DNA from: Candidatus Nomurabacteria bacterium
GTDB lineage: Bacteria; Patescibacteriota; Minisyncoccia; Phycocordibacterales; UBA9973
Reading direction: 5' to 3'
NCBI GenBank assembly: GCA_027327845.1
Contig: DAHVYC010000001.1
Span: forward strand, 1-31,423
Length of the DNA stretch: 31,423 nt
The notes beneath the pieces were generated by a model, which saw only the letters and a program-made list of their open reading frames with translations, searched no databases and was not told the DNA's origin. Of the stretch, positions 21,737 to 29,375 are shown in pieces. Numbering within the stretch: position 1 is the stretch's first letter; each line of letters begins with the position of its first letter. Both the position numbers and the translations under genes were made by a program.

Positions 21737-22819
21737 ATGTTAAGCGATTGGTATAACAGATTTTTCCCAGCGCCGAAACTCCTGGCGTTGCCTTCTTTCG
21801 GCTTGGATATATCGGATGAGTCTATAAAGTTCATAGAGCTTAAAAAGACCAGAAGAGGGATAGAAGTGAATCGTTTCGGAGAGAGAAAAATTCCGCCCGG
21901 TATAATAGAATCAGGAAAGATAAAAGACCCGAAAGGACTGGAAGAAGTTTTAATCTCTCTTCGCAAGAAAGACGGAGTGAAGTCTGTGCGAGTTTCTCTG
22001 CCGGAAGAGCAGGTTTATCTGTTTAATTTAAAGTTGGATAAAGCAGGACTGGAAAATATAAGAGAAAGCATAGAATTGTCTTTGGAAGAATATATACCCA
22101 TACAAGCGCAAGATGCCATATTCGACTACGAACTCTTGCAAGAAGACGAAAAAAGCTTGAAACTCCAAGTGGCGGCCATACCGAAGAATGTCATAGAAGG
22201 ATATTTGTCCGTTTTTAAGAATTCAATGGTGTCAGCACAATCCTTCGAACTTGAAGCCCAGGCCATAGCCAGGTGTGTCGTAAAGAAAGGGGATATGGAT
22301 ACTTATATGATCGTAGATTTCGGCAAGAAACGCACCGGGATATTCATAGTATCGAACGGCATCGTAATATTTACTTCGACTTTGGATGTCGGAGGAGTGA
22401 TGTTAACCGAGATGATACAAAAGAATTTCAAAATAAGTTTTGAAGAAGCAGAAAAGAGGAAAAGAGAATCTGGTCTTAAACGCAGTTCTTCAAATACGGA
22501 AGTGTTCTCCATACTCCTTAATGGAGTTTCCGTGTTGCGTGACGAGATATCAAAGCATTTTATCTATTGGCACACCCATAAGGACGAAGAGGGCAGAGAT
22601 AGACCTCCGATAAAGAAAATTATTTTATGCGGGGGAGATTCCAATCTGATAGGTCTTTCAGAATATTTCTCTGTCAGTATGAAAGTAAACGTAGAAATAG
22701 CCAATGTGTGGGTGAATATGATAAATACTAGGGAATTTGTCCCCGAAATGAATTTTGAACAGTCTTTAACATTCGCATCGGCTCTGGGCCTTGCGCTTCG
22801 AGATTTTGAATATGATTAA
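21737..22819 (+). CDS. pilM: type IV pilus assembly protein PilM
   Basis: 360 aa, a cytoplasmic actin-like ATPase fold that links the pilus motor complex to PilN. 'LPSFGLDISDESIKFIELKK' (phosphate-1-like), 'VREDEK'-like regions and 'DTYMIVDFGKKRTGIFIVSNG' (phosphate-2-like, ~190-210), then 'KIILCGGDSNLIGLSEYF' (adenosine-binding, ~294-312) follow the family order. It heads the cluster; pilN overlaps its stop by 8 nt. No pilus ATPase, pilin or secretin genes are in the window. Confidence 0.93.
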   Translation: MLSDWYNRFFPAPKLLALPSFGLDISDESIKFIELKKTRRGIEVNRFGERKIPPGIIESGKIKDPKGLEEVLISLRKKDGVKSVRVSLPEEQVYLFNLKLDKAGLENIRESIELSLEEYIPIQAQDAIFDYELLQEDEKSLKLQVAAIPKNVIEGYLSVFKNSMVSAQSFELEAQAIARCVVKKGDMDTYMIVDFGKKRTGIFIVSNGIVIFTSTLDVGGVMLTEMIQKNFKISFEEAEKRKRESGLKRSSSNTEVFSILLNGVSVLRDEISKHFIYWHTHKDEEGRDRPPIKKIILCGGDSNLIGLSEYFSVSMKVNVEIANVWVNMINTREFVPEMNFEQSLTFASALGLALRDFEYD

Positions 22820-23354
22820 TTTAATTCCAAACGAAGAAAAGAAAAAAATGACCAAGGAGTTTTACTTTAAACTTGTCTCCGTCGTTTTCATAATGACTGG
22901 AAGCTTTTTTCTGATCTTTTCTATTCTTCTCTTGCCGTCGTATTTTATGTCTTCCGTAAACAAGAAACTTATAAATCAAAAATTGGGTTTACAAAAGAAT
23001 GAAATATTGCCGGTCTCATATCAAAATACTCTTGATTCGGTGAGAGATTTAAAAAGTAAAATAAATTCAGTTGAAAATTCCGAGAAAAATAAATTTGTTT
23101 TTTCAACCCAAGTAATGAATGAAATTATCTTGAAAAAGCCTGCGGGTATAAAAATAATAGGCATTTCGTATGACAATATAGAAGGCTCAGGGAAGAAAGT
23201 AGACGTGAGTGGTATAGCACAAAGCAGAGAAGCGCTTCTGTTTTTCGGTAAAGTAATGCAAAACGATACCATGTTTTCAAATGTTAATTTGCCTATATCG
23301 AATTTTGTTAAAGGTTCCAATATAAGTTTTAATATGGATTTGACACCTTCTTAA
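22812..23354 (+). CDS. pilN: PilN-like type IV pilus inner-membrane protein
   Basis: 180 aa. The start MINLIPNEEKKK is the typical PilN cytoplasmic motif that docks onto PilM. One TM (~22-45), a coiled-coil region (~55-95) and a small C-terminal ferredoxin-like domain ('VDVSGIAQSREALLFFGKVM') follow. The ATG at 22812 overlaps the pilM stop (ATGATTAA), which suggests coupled translation. Confidence 0.87.
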   Translation: MINLIPNEEKKKMTKEFYFKLVSVVFIMTGSFFLIFSILLLPSYFMSSVNKKLINQKLGLQKNEILPVSYQNTLDSVRDLKSKINSVENSEKNKFVFSTQVMNEIILKKPAGIKIIGISYDNIEGSGKKVDVSGIAQSREALLFFGKVMQNDTMFSNVNLPISNFVKGSNISFNMDLTPS

Positions 23355-23357
23355 AAT

Positions 23358-23903
23358 ATGCAATTTTTAATTCAAAAAAAATACTTGATCATATCCATAC
23401 TTATGTTTGCGGTTTCTCTTTTTGCTTTTTTGTTTCTCTATCAAGGGATAAAAAGCAATATAGGGGAGGTGCAAACTTTAAGTGAAAATTGGCAGACGGA
23501 AAATTTGCGCAGGGATAATGTGAAATCCCTTGCCAGTTTTTTGGAAACGTCTGCACCAGAGGTCTCTCAATTAGAGGGGCATTTTGTGCAAAAATCGGAC
23601 GTAGTACCATTCCTGGATGCAGTTGAAAATTTATCCAAGGAAACAAATGTGAAGATAGAAGTATCTTCCGTGAATGTTTCTCGAGATAATTCGTCTCTCA
23701 TGGTAGAAGTAAAAGCGCTCGGATCGTTTGGAGATATTTACAAATTCATTACTATGCTTGAGAATTTCCCTTACGAATTAGAATTTACCACTGCCGATGT
23801 GCAGAATACCAGTATTTACAGTACTTCGGCCGACAAGAATATAAGACCCTATAAATGGGTGGCCACCCTGGGTATAAAAGTTTTAAGTTTTTCTAATAAA
23901 TAA
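23358..23903 (+). CDS. pilO: PilO-like type IV pilus protein
   Basis: 181 aa with an N-terminal TM (~10-29), a heptad-like helical stretch (~35-75) and a C-terminal domain with 'VEVKALGSFGDIYKFITMLENFPYELEF', which is the PilO/GspM-type signature. It is 3 nt after pilN. With PilM and PilN it forms the alignment platform of the type IV pilus. Its end 'WVATLGIKVLSFSNK' closes a beta strand. Confidence 0.85.
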   Translation: MQFLIQKKYLIISILMFAVSLFAFLFLYQGIKSNIGEVQTLSENWQTENLRRDNVKSLASFLETSAPEVSQLEGHFVQKSDVVPFLDAVENLSKETNVKIEVSSVNVSRDNSSLMVEVKALGSFGDIYKFITMLENFPYELEFTTADVQNTSIYSTSADKNIRPYKWVATLGIKVLSFSNK

Positions 23904-23908
23904 CTTGT

Positions 23909-24214
23909 ATGGACCTTAACTTTTTAAAAAAGAAGAAAAAATTTAAAAAAACTGAGTTAGGCAACAAACCTAATATTTATTGGAAGTATATTTTGCTTTC
24001 GACCGTTATTCTTGTTTTAGGCGCATTCGTTTTCGGTTTTATTCTCTTTTCGAGAGTGAACAACGGAGCTGATGTTTCTTCTGTGGAAATTCCGGCACAG
24101 GAAGCCGTAAAGGCGGATAGACTAGATAAAGTGTTACAATATTTTGCCGGACGAGAAAAAAGATCTATAGAAATTTTAAATTCTCCTTCGCCGATTATTG
24201 ACCCTTCTTTGTAA
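23909..24214 (+). CDS. small bitopic membrane protein in the pil cluster
   Basis: 101 aa. A very basic N terminus (MDLNFLKKKKKFKKTE) is followed by one TM (~28-50) and a ~50-residue outside tail with 'VEIPAQEAVKADRLDKVLQYFAGREKR'. It is 5 nt after pilO, in the place where pilP is often found, but it has no lipobox and no clear PilP similarity. It may be a lineage-specific pilus component. It is the last gene of the cluster before two tRNAs. Confidence 0.7.
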   Translation: MDLNFLKKKKKFKKTELGNKPNIYWKYILLSTVILVLGAFVFGFILFSRVNNGADVSSVEIPAQEAVKADRLDKVLQYFAGREKRSIEILNSPSPIIDPSL

Positions 24215-24249
24215 AAATGTTAATTTAAACTGTGGCAACGCCCAAACAT

Positions 24250-24322
24250 GCGCGGTTAGCTCAGTTGGTAGAGCATCCCGTTTACACCGGGAGGGTCAGG
24301 AGTTCGAGTCTCTTACCGCGCA
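24250..24322 (+). tRNA. tRNA-Val (anticodon TAC)
   Basis: Acceptor GCGCGGT/ACCGCGC, D-arm GCTC/GAGC, anticodon stem TCCCG/CGGGA with loop TTTACAC (anticodon TAC), T-arm AGGAG-TTCGAGT-CTCTT. The discriminator is A and no CCA is encoded. It lies 13 nt before tRNA-Arg(TCT), probably in one transcript. Confidence 0.96.
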
Positions 24323-24335
24323 CATAGTACCTTTC

Positions 24336-24407
24336 GCCCCTGTAGTTAAATGGATATAACTGCGGACTTCTAAGCCGCTATTCGAGGTTCGATTCCTCGC
24401 GGGGGCA
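24336..24407 (+). tRNA. tRNA-Arg (anticodon TCT)
   Basis: Acceptor GCCCCTG/CGGGGGC with one T-G pair, anticodon loop CTTCTAA (anticodon TCT, reads AGA/AGG), T-arm CGAGG-TTCGATT-CCTCG. The last anticodon-stem pair is an A-G mismatch. The discriminator is A, with no encoded CCA. Confidence 0.93.
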
Positions 24408-24426
24408 CAAAACTGAAAGTTTTGTG
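24406..24426 (+). repeat. hairpin overlapping the tRNA-Arg(TCT) 3' end
   Basis: CACAAAACT-GAA-AGTTTTGTG is a perfect 9-bp stem that starts at the last paired base of the tRNA. There is no U tract after it. A similar CACAAAA...TTTTGTGA stem follows the other tRNA-Arg (16821-16869, minus strand). Confidence 0.65.
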
Positions 24427-24473
24427 AGTCCATAATGCTACGGCGAGTCGAGAGCTGTGACCAAACTTATTTT

Positions 24474-25283
24474 ATGAAACTAAAAATTCTCTACGAAGAC
24501 AAGGACATTCTAGCTATTGATAAACCATCAGGAGTGATGGTACATGAAGATGGGAGAAGCAAGGAAGAAACAATAACAGATTGGGTAATTAAAAAATATC
24601 CGAAGTTAAAAGGAATAGGCGAGCCGGTGACTTTCAGCGGAGAAGAAATAGATCGCCCCGGCATAGTGCATAGGTTGGATAAAGAAACGTCCGGGGTTCT
24701 TCTGATTATGAAAACCAAAGAGGCCTTCGCTTATTTCAAAAAGCAATTTATGGATAGGAAGATAGAGAAGACTTACTACGCTATCGTCTCCGGTTTTGTA
24801 AAAAAAGATCATGAGATAATAAACAAACCCATAGGCAGGAGCCCGAAGGATTTTCGTCGTAGGCTCGCCGGGCGCGGAGCAAGGGGAGAGATGCGTGAAG
24901 CAATAACTAAATACAAAGTATTGAAAAGATTCGAGGCAAAGTGCATTCATTTTTCGGGTCGCTGTCTCCGCGTGCTCGCGGAGCGCTCACTCTCGGCCCG
25001 TCGGCCTGTGAGAGACCCGAAAAATGAATGCACTTTGCCTCTCTCTTATTTAGAGATCCATCCTAAAACAGGACGGACGCATCAAATCCGAGTGCATATG
25101 AAGTACATCAACCATCCGGTAGTCTGCGATTCTTTATATGACCCTAAGGGTGTTTGCCCCAAAGGACTCGACAGGCTTGCCCTACATGCTAAAAGCATTG
25201 AATTTAAAGGGTTAAATGGTAAAAAAATAAAAATTGAATCACTAATACCTAAAGAATTTGCTAAAATAGTAAAAGGGCAATAG
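24474..25283 (+). CDS. RluA/RluD-type pseudouridine synthase with an in-frame palindromic insertion
   Basis: 269 aa. It converts uridine to pseudouridine, probably in 23S rRNA. The catalytic motif 'GIVHRLDKETSGVLLIMKT' holds Asp69, with 'LAIDKPSGVMVH' upstream and 'LEIHPKTGRTHQIRVHM' and 'RLALHAKSIEF' downstream. There is no S4 domain at the N terminus. Residues ~154-190 replace what is normally a direct link between 'YKVLKRFE' and 'SYLEIHPKTGRTHQ'; this 109-bp stretch is a perfect-ended palindrome rich in Arg, Ser and Cys codons. The insertion lies between core strands of the fold, so it should loop out if the enzyme is active. The ATG at 24474 was chosen because upstream residues are not family-like. 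Confidence 0.9.
   Translation: MKLKILYEDKDILAIDKPSGVMVHEDGRSKEETITDWVIKKYPKLKGIGEPVTFSGEEIDRPGIVHRLDKETSGVLLIMKTKEAFAYFKKQFMDRKIEKTYYAIVSGFVKKDHEIINKPIGRSPKDFRRRLAGRGARGEMREAITKYKVLKRFEAKCIHFSGRCLRVLAERSLSARRPVRDPKNECTLPLSYLEIHPKTGRTHQIRVHMKYINHPVVCDSLYDPKGVCPKGLDRLALHAKSIEFKGLNGKKIKIESLIPKEFAKIVKGQ
24933..25041 (+). mobile_element. 109-bp palindromic element inserted in frame in the pseudouridine synthase gene
   Basis: The terminal arms (24933-24960 and 25014-25041) are perfect 28-bp inverted repeats, beginning GAGGCAAAGTGCATTC. Inside are CTCCGCG-TGCT-CGCGGAG (24966-24983) and a second stem with CTCAC/GTGAG around GGCC-CGTC-GGCC. TGCT and CGTC are the same loops as in the intergenic element at 20215. 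The reading frame stays open across it. No transposase is encoded; mobility, if any, would be in trans or by a replication-based mechanism. Confidence 0.75.
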
Positions 25284-25294
25284 GCTAAAATTCA

Positions 25295-25314
25295 ATCTAC
25301 GCTATAGCGTAGAT
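25295..25314. promoter_or_regulatory. perfect 20-bp palindrome upstream of a Cys-rich family gene
   Basis: ATCTACGCTATAGCGTAGAT reads the same on both strands and ends 8 nt before the ATG at 25323. It could be an operator for a dimeric regulator, a short cruciform, or a terminator stem for the gene ending at 25283; it lacks a U tract. Confidence 0.55.
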
Positions 25315-25322
25315 GCAAAGAA

Positions 25323-27050
25323 ATGCAATCAGAAACACGACAATGCCAAAATTGCAAAAAAGACTTCACCATCGAGCCGGATGATTTCGGATTTTACGAA
25401 AAGATGCAAGTGCCTCCGCCGACTTGGTGCCCGGAGTGCAGATTACAGAGGAGGTTGGCTTGGCGTAATGAAAATGGACTTTACCCGAGAGAATGCGATT
25501 TATGCGGAAAAAAAATGATTTCTATATACAGTGATAAGTCGCACGACTTGGTTTATTGCGATAAATGTTATTGGGGAGATGGATGGGATGCCTCTATATA
25601 TAAAATGGATTTGGATTTTTCCAAACCGTTTATAGAGCAGTTTTTTGAGCTTTTTCGTAAGGTGCCTGCACCCAACCTTTTTGCTTTTGGTACCACTATG
25701 ATTAATTCTCAGTACTGCAATTTAGCCAATGATATGAAAAATTGCTATCTATTGCACGATGGAACCTTTGACGAGAATGTTTCTTACGGTAGCGGTGCTT
25801 TTTATTGCAAAGACTCTCAAGACATAACGATGGCGAGAAAATGTGAGTTGTGTTATGAGATTGTCACCTGCATAAATTGTTATCAAACTGTTTTTTCTCA
25901 AAACTGCCAAGATTGCATAAATGTTTCTTTTTCCTATGGCCTCCACGGATGCAATAATTGTTTTGGGTGCGTGAATTTGGATAAAAAGAGTCATTGTATT
26001 TTTAATGAACAGTATTCAAAAGAAGAGTATGAAAGGAAGGTGGAATCTTTTAAATTAGAGTCCCACAAAAAGCTTACTAATATAAAGGAAAAGATCTCAG
26101 AATTCTGGATAAAGTTTCCAAAGAGGTATTATTTTGGTGTCCAAAATGTAAATGTTACCGGGGATTATCTGGAAAGATCTAAGAATGCAAAGTCATGTTT
26201 TGGAGTTGCTAACGCTGAGGACTCCAAATTTTTGACTTTTTGTTCAAATGGACCGATAAAGACCACTTATGATTTTACTCATTATGGAGACAATATAGAG
26301 ATGGTATATGAATGTCTTCAATCAGGGGATGGCATATCTAATGTAAAATTTGGTTGGGGGATCTGGACCAATTCGAGTGATGTGCAATATAGCGTAACCA
26401 ACCCCGGGACTTCTCATATTTTTGGTTGTGTTGGATTAAAGAAAAAACAATATTGTATTTTAAATAAACAGTATACCAAGGAAGAATACGAAGAATTGAT
26501 ACCAAAAATAATAAAACATATGAATGATAAACCTTTTGTTGATAAAAAGGAGAGGGTATATAGATATGGCGAGTTTTTCCCAATTGAATTTTCTCCATTT
26601 GGTTATAACGAGACTACTGCACAAGAATATTTTCCTCTGAAAGAAACAGAAGCCAGGGAAAATAGTTATAAATGGGTAGAACCACAAAAAAGAAATTATG
26701 GTATAACTAAATCTTCGAATGAACTGCCAGATGCCATAGAAGAGGTTTCAGATTCCATTTTAGGCGAAGTGATCGGTTGCGAACATAAAGGAAATTGTGA
26801 AGAAAATTGTATGACAGCTTTCAAAATATTGCCCTATGATCTTTCTTTTTATAGAAGAATGAATTTACCTTTACCAAGATTGTGCCCAAACTGTCGTCGC
26901 CATAAAAGAGTGAAACAAAGAAATCCACTTAAACTCTGGCACAGGAAATGCATGAAACCAGGCTGCTCTAATGAATTCGAAACTACCTATGCCCCAGATC
27001 GTCCGGAGATAGTTTGTTGTGAGTCTTGCTACCAAAGAGAAGTGTATTAG
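25323..27050 (+). CDS. Cys-rich zinc-ribbon family protein, copy 2
   Basis: 575 aa, not assigned a function. Order: zinc ribbon 1 (CQNCKKDF ... WCPECR, ~8-40), ribbon 2 (CDLCGKKM ... YCDKCYW, ~57-82), then a long Cys/Asn/Tyr-rich repetitive region (~130-390), probably a beta-helix-like or stacked-loop structure. Two internal copies of 'GCVxLxKKxxCIxNxQYxKEEYE' lie at ~219-238 and ~366-386. A C-terminal ribbon set follows (CEHKGNCEENC, CPNCRRHKR, CMKPGCSNEF, CESCYQREVY). The module 'FTIEPDDFGFYEKMQVPPPTWCPECR' at the N terminus matches 'FKILPYDLSFYRRMNLPLPRLCPNCR' near the C terminus, so the protein is bounded by two related ribbons. It is tandem with the next gene. The role is unknown; metal binding is inferred from the cysteine pairs. 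Confidence 0.85.
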   Translation: MQSETRQCQNCKKDFTIEPDDFGFYEKMQVPPPTWCPECRLQRRLAWRNENGLYPRECDLCGKKMISIYSDKSHDLVYCDKCYWGDGWDASIYKMDLDFSKPFIEQFFELFRKVPAPNLFAFGTTMINSQYCNLANDMKNCYLLHDGTFDENVSYGSGAFYCKDSQDITMARKCELCYEIVTCINCYQTVFSQNCQDCINVSFSYGLHGCNNCFGCVNLDKKSHCIFNEQYSKEEYERKVESFKLESHKKLTNIKEKISEFWIKFPKRYYFGVQNVNVTGDYLERSKNAKSCFGVANAEDSKFLTFCSNGPIKTTYDFTHYGDNIEMVYECLQSGDGISNVKFGWGIWTNSSDVQYSVTNPGTSHIFGCVGLKKKQYCILNKQYTKEEYEELIPKIIKHMNDKPFVDKKERVYRYGEFFPIEFSPFGYNETTAQEYFPLKETEARENSYKWVEPQKRNYGITKSSNELPDAIEEVSDSILGEVIGCEHKGNCEENCMTAFKILPYDLSFYRRMNLPLPRLCPNCRRHKRVKQRNPLKLWHRKCMKPGCSNEFETTYAPDRPEIVCCESCYQREVY

Positions 27051-27074
27051 AAGTAGTTTTTAATTTTTAACTTA

Positions 27075-27080
27075 TAGAAT
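27075..27080 (+). promoter_or_regulatory. -10 box of the second Cys-rich gene
   Basis: TAGAAT ends exactly 6 nt before the ATG at 27087. It suggests that the second tandem copy has its own leaderless transcript. Confidence 0.5.
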
Positions 27081-27086
27081 AAGCAT

Positions 27087-28796
27087 ATGAGACACGAATC
27101 AGAAACCAAAGTCTGCCAATCATGCAAAAAAGACTTCACCATCGAGCCGGAGGACTTTGGATTTTACGAAAAAATGAAAGTGCCTCCGCCGACTTGGTGC
27201 CCAGAGTGCAGAATGGTGAGGAGACTAGCTTTTGTAGATACCTGGAGCGTGTTTTTACGTAATTGCGACAAGTGCAGCAAGAAAATTTTATCTATGTATC
27301 CACCTGAACAAAAAGTAGTATCTTACTGCCCGTCTTGTTTTTGGGCGGATGATTGGGATGGGACCGAATATGCCTTGGACTATGATCCTAAACGACCTTT
27401 TTTATACCAAATTAAAGAGCTTCGAGAAAAAGTTCCGTTTTTATCGTTGGATGTTAATCACACGACCATAAAAAACTCGGAGTATTCCAACGGAATTTCC
27501 TGGTGTAAAAATTGCTATCTCACTTTCTGGGCGGATTATTGCGAAGATGTTTATTATTCATCCCTCCTTAAGGGGTTGAAGCATAGTGCTGATTGTATAA
27601 GAGGATATGATTCCGAGCTATGTTATGAATCAATCGGTTTTACTAAAAACTACAAAACATTTTTTTCAGATGAATGCGATAATTGTGTGGATGTTTGGTT
27701 TTCTAGAAACTGTTACAGTTGCACTAACTGCATTGGTTGTGTAAATTTGCGTGGAGCATCGAATTATATTTTTAATGTGAAATATTCGAAAGAAGAATAC
27801 GATAACAAATTAAGGGAGTTAAACTTAGAATCATGGTCAAGTTTACAAAGAATGAAAGAAAAAGCACATAAGTTTTGGTTTACCAAACCATACAGGGAGT
27901 ATAACGGCCATTCCCTTAATTTGAACGTAACGGGAGAGCATGTCTATACCTCCAAGAACTCCAAGGAAATATATCTAGTGAACGGAGCCGAGAACTGTAA
28001 ATGGTGCCAATTTATTTCAGTGCCGACAGCCAAGGATTGCATGGATTACTCCGGTTGGGGGAATAATGCCGAGCTTATATATGAATGTCCGTCTGTTGGT
28101 GAAAATGCCAGCCAAGTGAAATTTTCCGCTGAATGTTTTCCCGATTCGCTAAATTTGGAATATTGTCTATGGTGTATCGCCGGTAAAAATAATTTTGGTT
28201 GTGTCTCTTTAAAAAGGAAACAATACGCTATTTTAAACAAAATTTATCCCAAGGAAGAATATGAAGCATTGAAAGAAAAAATTATTGAAGAAATGAAAGT
28301 GAATCCGTATATAGATAATTTAGGCCGCAAATATTATTATGGAGAATTTTTTCCTCCTGAACTTAGTTTGTTCCCTTACAATAAATCAAATGCTCAAAAG
28401 TTTTTTCCAAAGACCAAGGAGGAGGCACTGAAGGAGGGGTATATATGGTCCGAAGAAGATAGCAAAATTTACAACACAACCCTAAATGCAAATTTATTGC
28501 CGGATAGGATTGTTGATACGCGCGAAAATATTTTAGATGAGATTATAAAATGTGACTCGTGTGCAAATGGCTACAGAATAGCTAAAGGCGAATTTGATTT
28601 GCTTCGGAAAATGAATTTACCTGTACCCCATCAGTGTCCTAAATGCAGAGAGAATGAAAGATTTAATAGAATGACAAAACCGGGTATGTATCACAGAAAC
28701 TGTGCTAAGTGCGGAACGAAAATCTATACCCCCTATGCTCCCGGCCGACCGGAGATAGTTTATTGCGTAAATTGCTATCAGGGGGAGTTTCTATAG
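27087..28796 (+). CDS. Cys-rich zinc-ribbon family protein, copy 3
   Basis: 569 aa with the same layout as the gene before it: N-terminal ribbons (CQSCKKDF ... WCPECR; CDKCSKKI ... YCPSCFW), a Cys/Asn-rich core, two 'GCVxL...KEEYD/E' repeats and a C-terminal ribbon (CDSCANGY, CPKCRENE, CAKCGTKI, CVNCYQGEFL). The first ~40 codons are nearly identical in DNA to those of the 25323 gene, including synonymous sites, although the rest has diverged strongly. That pattern points to recent gene conversion or strong constraint at the N terminus. No signal peptide is present, so it is presumably cytoplasmic. Confidence 0.85.
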   Translation: MRHESETKVCQSCKKDFTIEPEDFGFYEKMKVPPPTWCPECRMVRRLAFVDTWSVFLRNCDKCSKKILSMYPPEQKVVSYCPSCFWADDWDGTEYALDYDPKRPFLYQIKELREKVPFLSLDVNHTTIKNSEYSNGISWCKNCYLTFWADYCEDVYYSSLLKGLKHSADCIRGYDSELCYESIGFTKNYKTFFSDECDNCVDVWFSRNCYSCTNCIGCVNLRGASNYIFNVKYSKEEYDNKLRELNLESWSSLQRMKEKAHKFWFTKPYREYNGHSLNLNVTGEHVYTSKNSKEIYLVNGAENCKWCQFISVPTAKDCMDYSGWGNNAELIYECPSVGENASQVKFSAECFPDSLNLEYCLWCIAGKNNFGCVSLKRKQYAILNKIYPKEEYEALKEKIIEEMKVNPYIDNLGRKYYYGEFFPPELSLFPYNKSNAQKFFPKTKEEALKEGYIWSEEDSKIYNTTLNANLLPDRIVDTRENILDEIIKCDSCANGYRIAKGEFDLLRKMNLPVPHQCPKCRENERFNRMTKPGMYHRNCAKCGTKIYTPYAPGRPEIVYCVNCYQGEFL

Positions 28797-28836
28797 GTTT
28801 GCAAAAACATAACCCTTATGCTAAATTAGTGGAATT

Positions 28837-29232
28837 ATGGCTGGAAACAAAATTGATATTAAAAAGTTGACCTCTGTGGATGTCGAGGAAAGAAAGAAGC
28901 TTAACTTCAGCGCTGGCGATACACTCCGTGTATGGTCCAAGATTTTGGACGAGAAAGGCAAGACAAGACTTCAGGCATTTGAAGGCATAGTATTGGCCAG
29001 GAAACATGGGCAAGAAATAGGCGCGACTTTTACCGTGAGGAAAGTTACTTCCGGCATAGGAGTAGAGAGAATATTTCCGCTTTATTCTCCAGCTATAGAT
29101 AAAATCGAAATTACCAAAAAATCGCGAGCTAGAAAATCAAAATTGTATTATGTGAGAGAAAAAGCAGTAAGGGACGTCAGGAGAAAATTGCGATCTGTCA
29201 CCCTGGAAGAGGAAGAAGAGGTAAAAAACTAG
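28837..29232 (+). CDS. rplS: 50S ribosomal protein L19
   Basis: 131 aa. L19 sits at the 30S-50S interface. The family core 'FSAGDTLRVWSKILDEKGKTRLQAFEGIVLARK', 'TFTVRKVTSGIGVERIFPLYSPAIDKIEI' and 'RARKSKLYYVREK' is clear. The acidic tail (LEEEEEVKN) is unusual but not unique. A TAAATT box with an upstream TG (extended -10) ends 9 nt before the ATG. The 3' flank carries the 39-nt dispersed repeat. Confidence 0.96.
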   Translation: MAGNKIDIKKLTSVDVEERKKLNFSAGDTLRVWSKILDEKGKTRLQAFEGIVLARKHGQEIGATFTVRKVTSGIGVERIFPLYSPAIDKIEITKKSRARKSKLYYVREKAVRDVRRKLRSVTLEEEEEVKN

Positions 29233-29241
29233 AACTTCTTT

Positions 29242-29340
29242 CTTGGCATAACTTTTTATAAAACACGGATAATTTTCTGCTGAAAATTTGCTATGCTCGG
29301 CTCGCCAGCCTGCGCAATGTTTTCTAAAAAGTACGCCTGC
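29242..29340. repeat. 39-nt dispersed repeat (copy 2) and palindromic sequence after rplS
   Basis: 29242-29280 matches 1207-1245 (minus strand) at 37 of 39 positions. It is followed by AATTTTC-TGCT-GAAAATT (29271-29288). CTTTTTATAAAACA (29252-29265) pairs with TGTTTTCTAAAAAG (29318-29331) at 13 of 14 positions, so the whole stretch can fold on itself. 29310-29328 shares 17 of 19 bases with the element after the amidase gene. The 29232-29486 gap holds no convincing gene. Confidence 0.7.
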
Positions 29341-29375
29341 GACGAGTTTCTGTTTTTATGATAGTATTGAGATAT

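Noticed and set aside
24474..25283. Pseudouridine synthase gene broken by the palindrome
   Set aside because: The frame continues unbroken with intact motifs on both sides, so the gene is called intact with an insertion.
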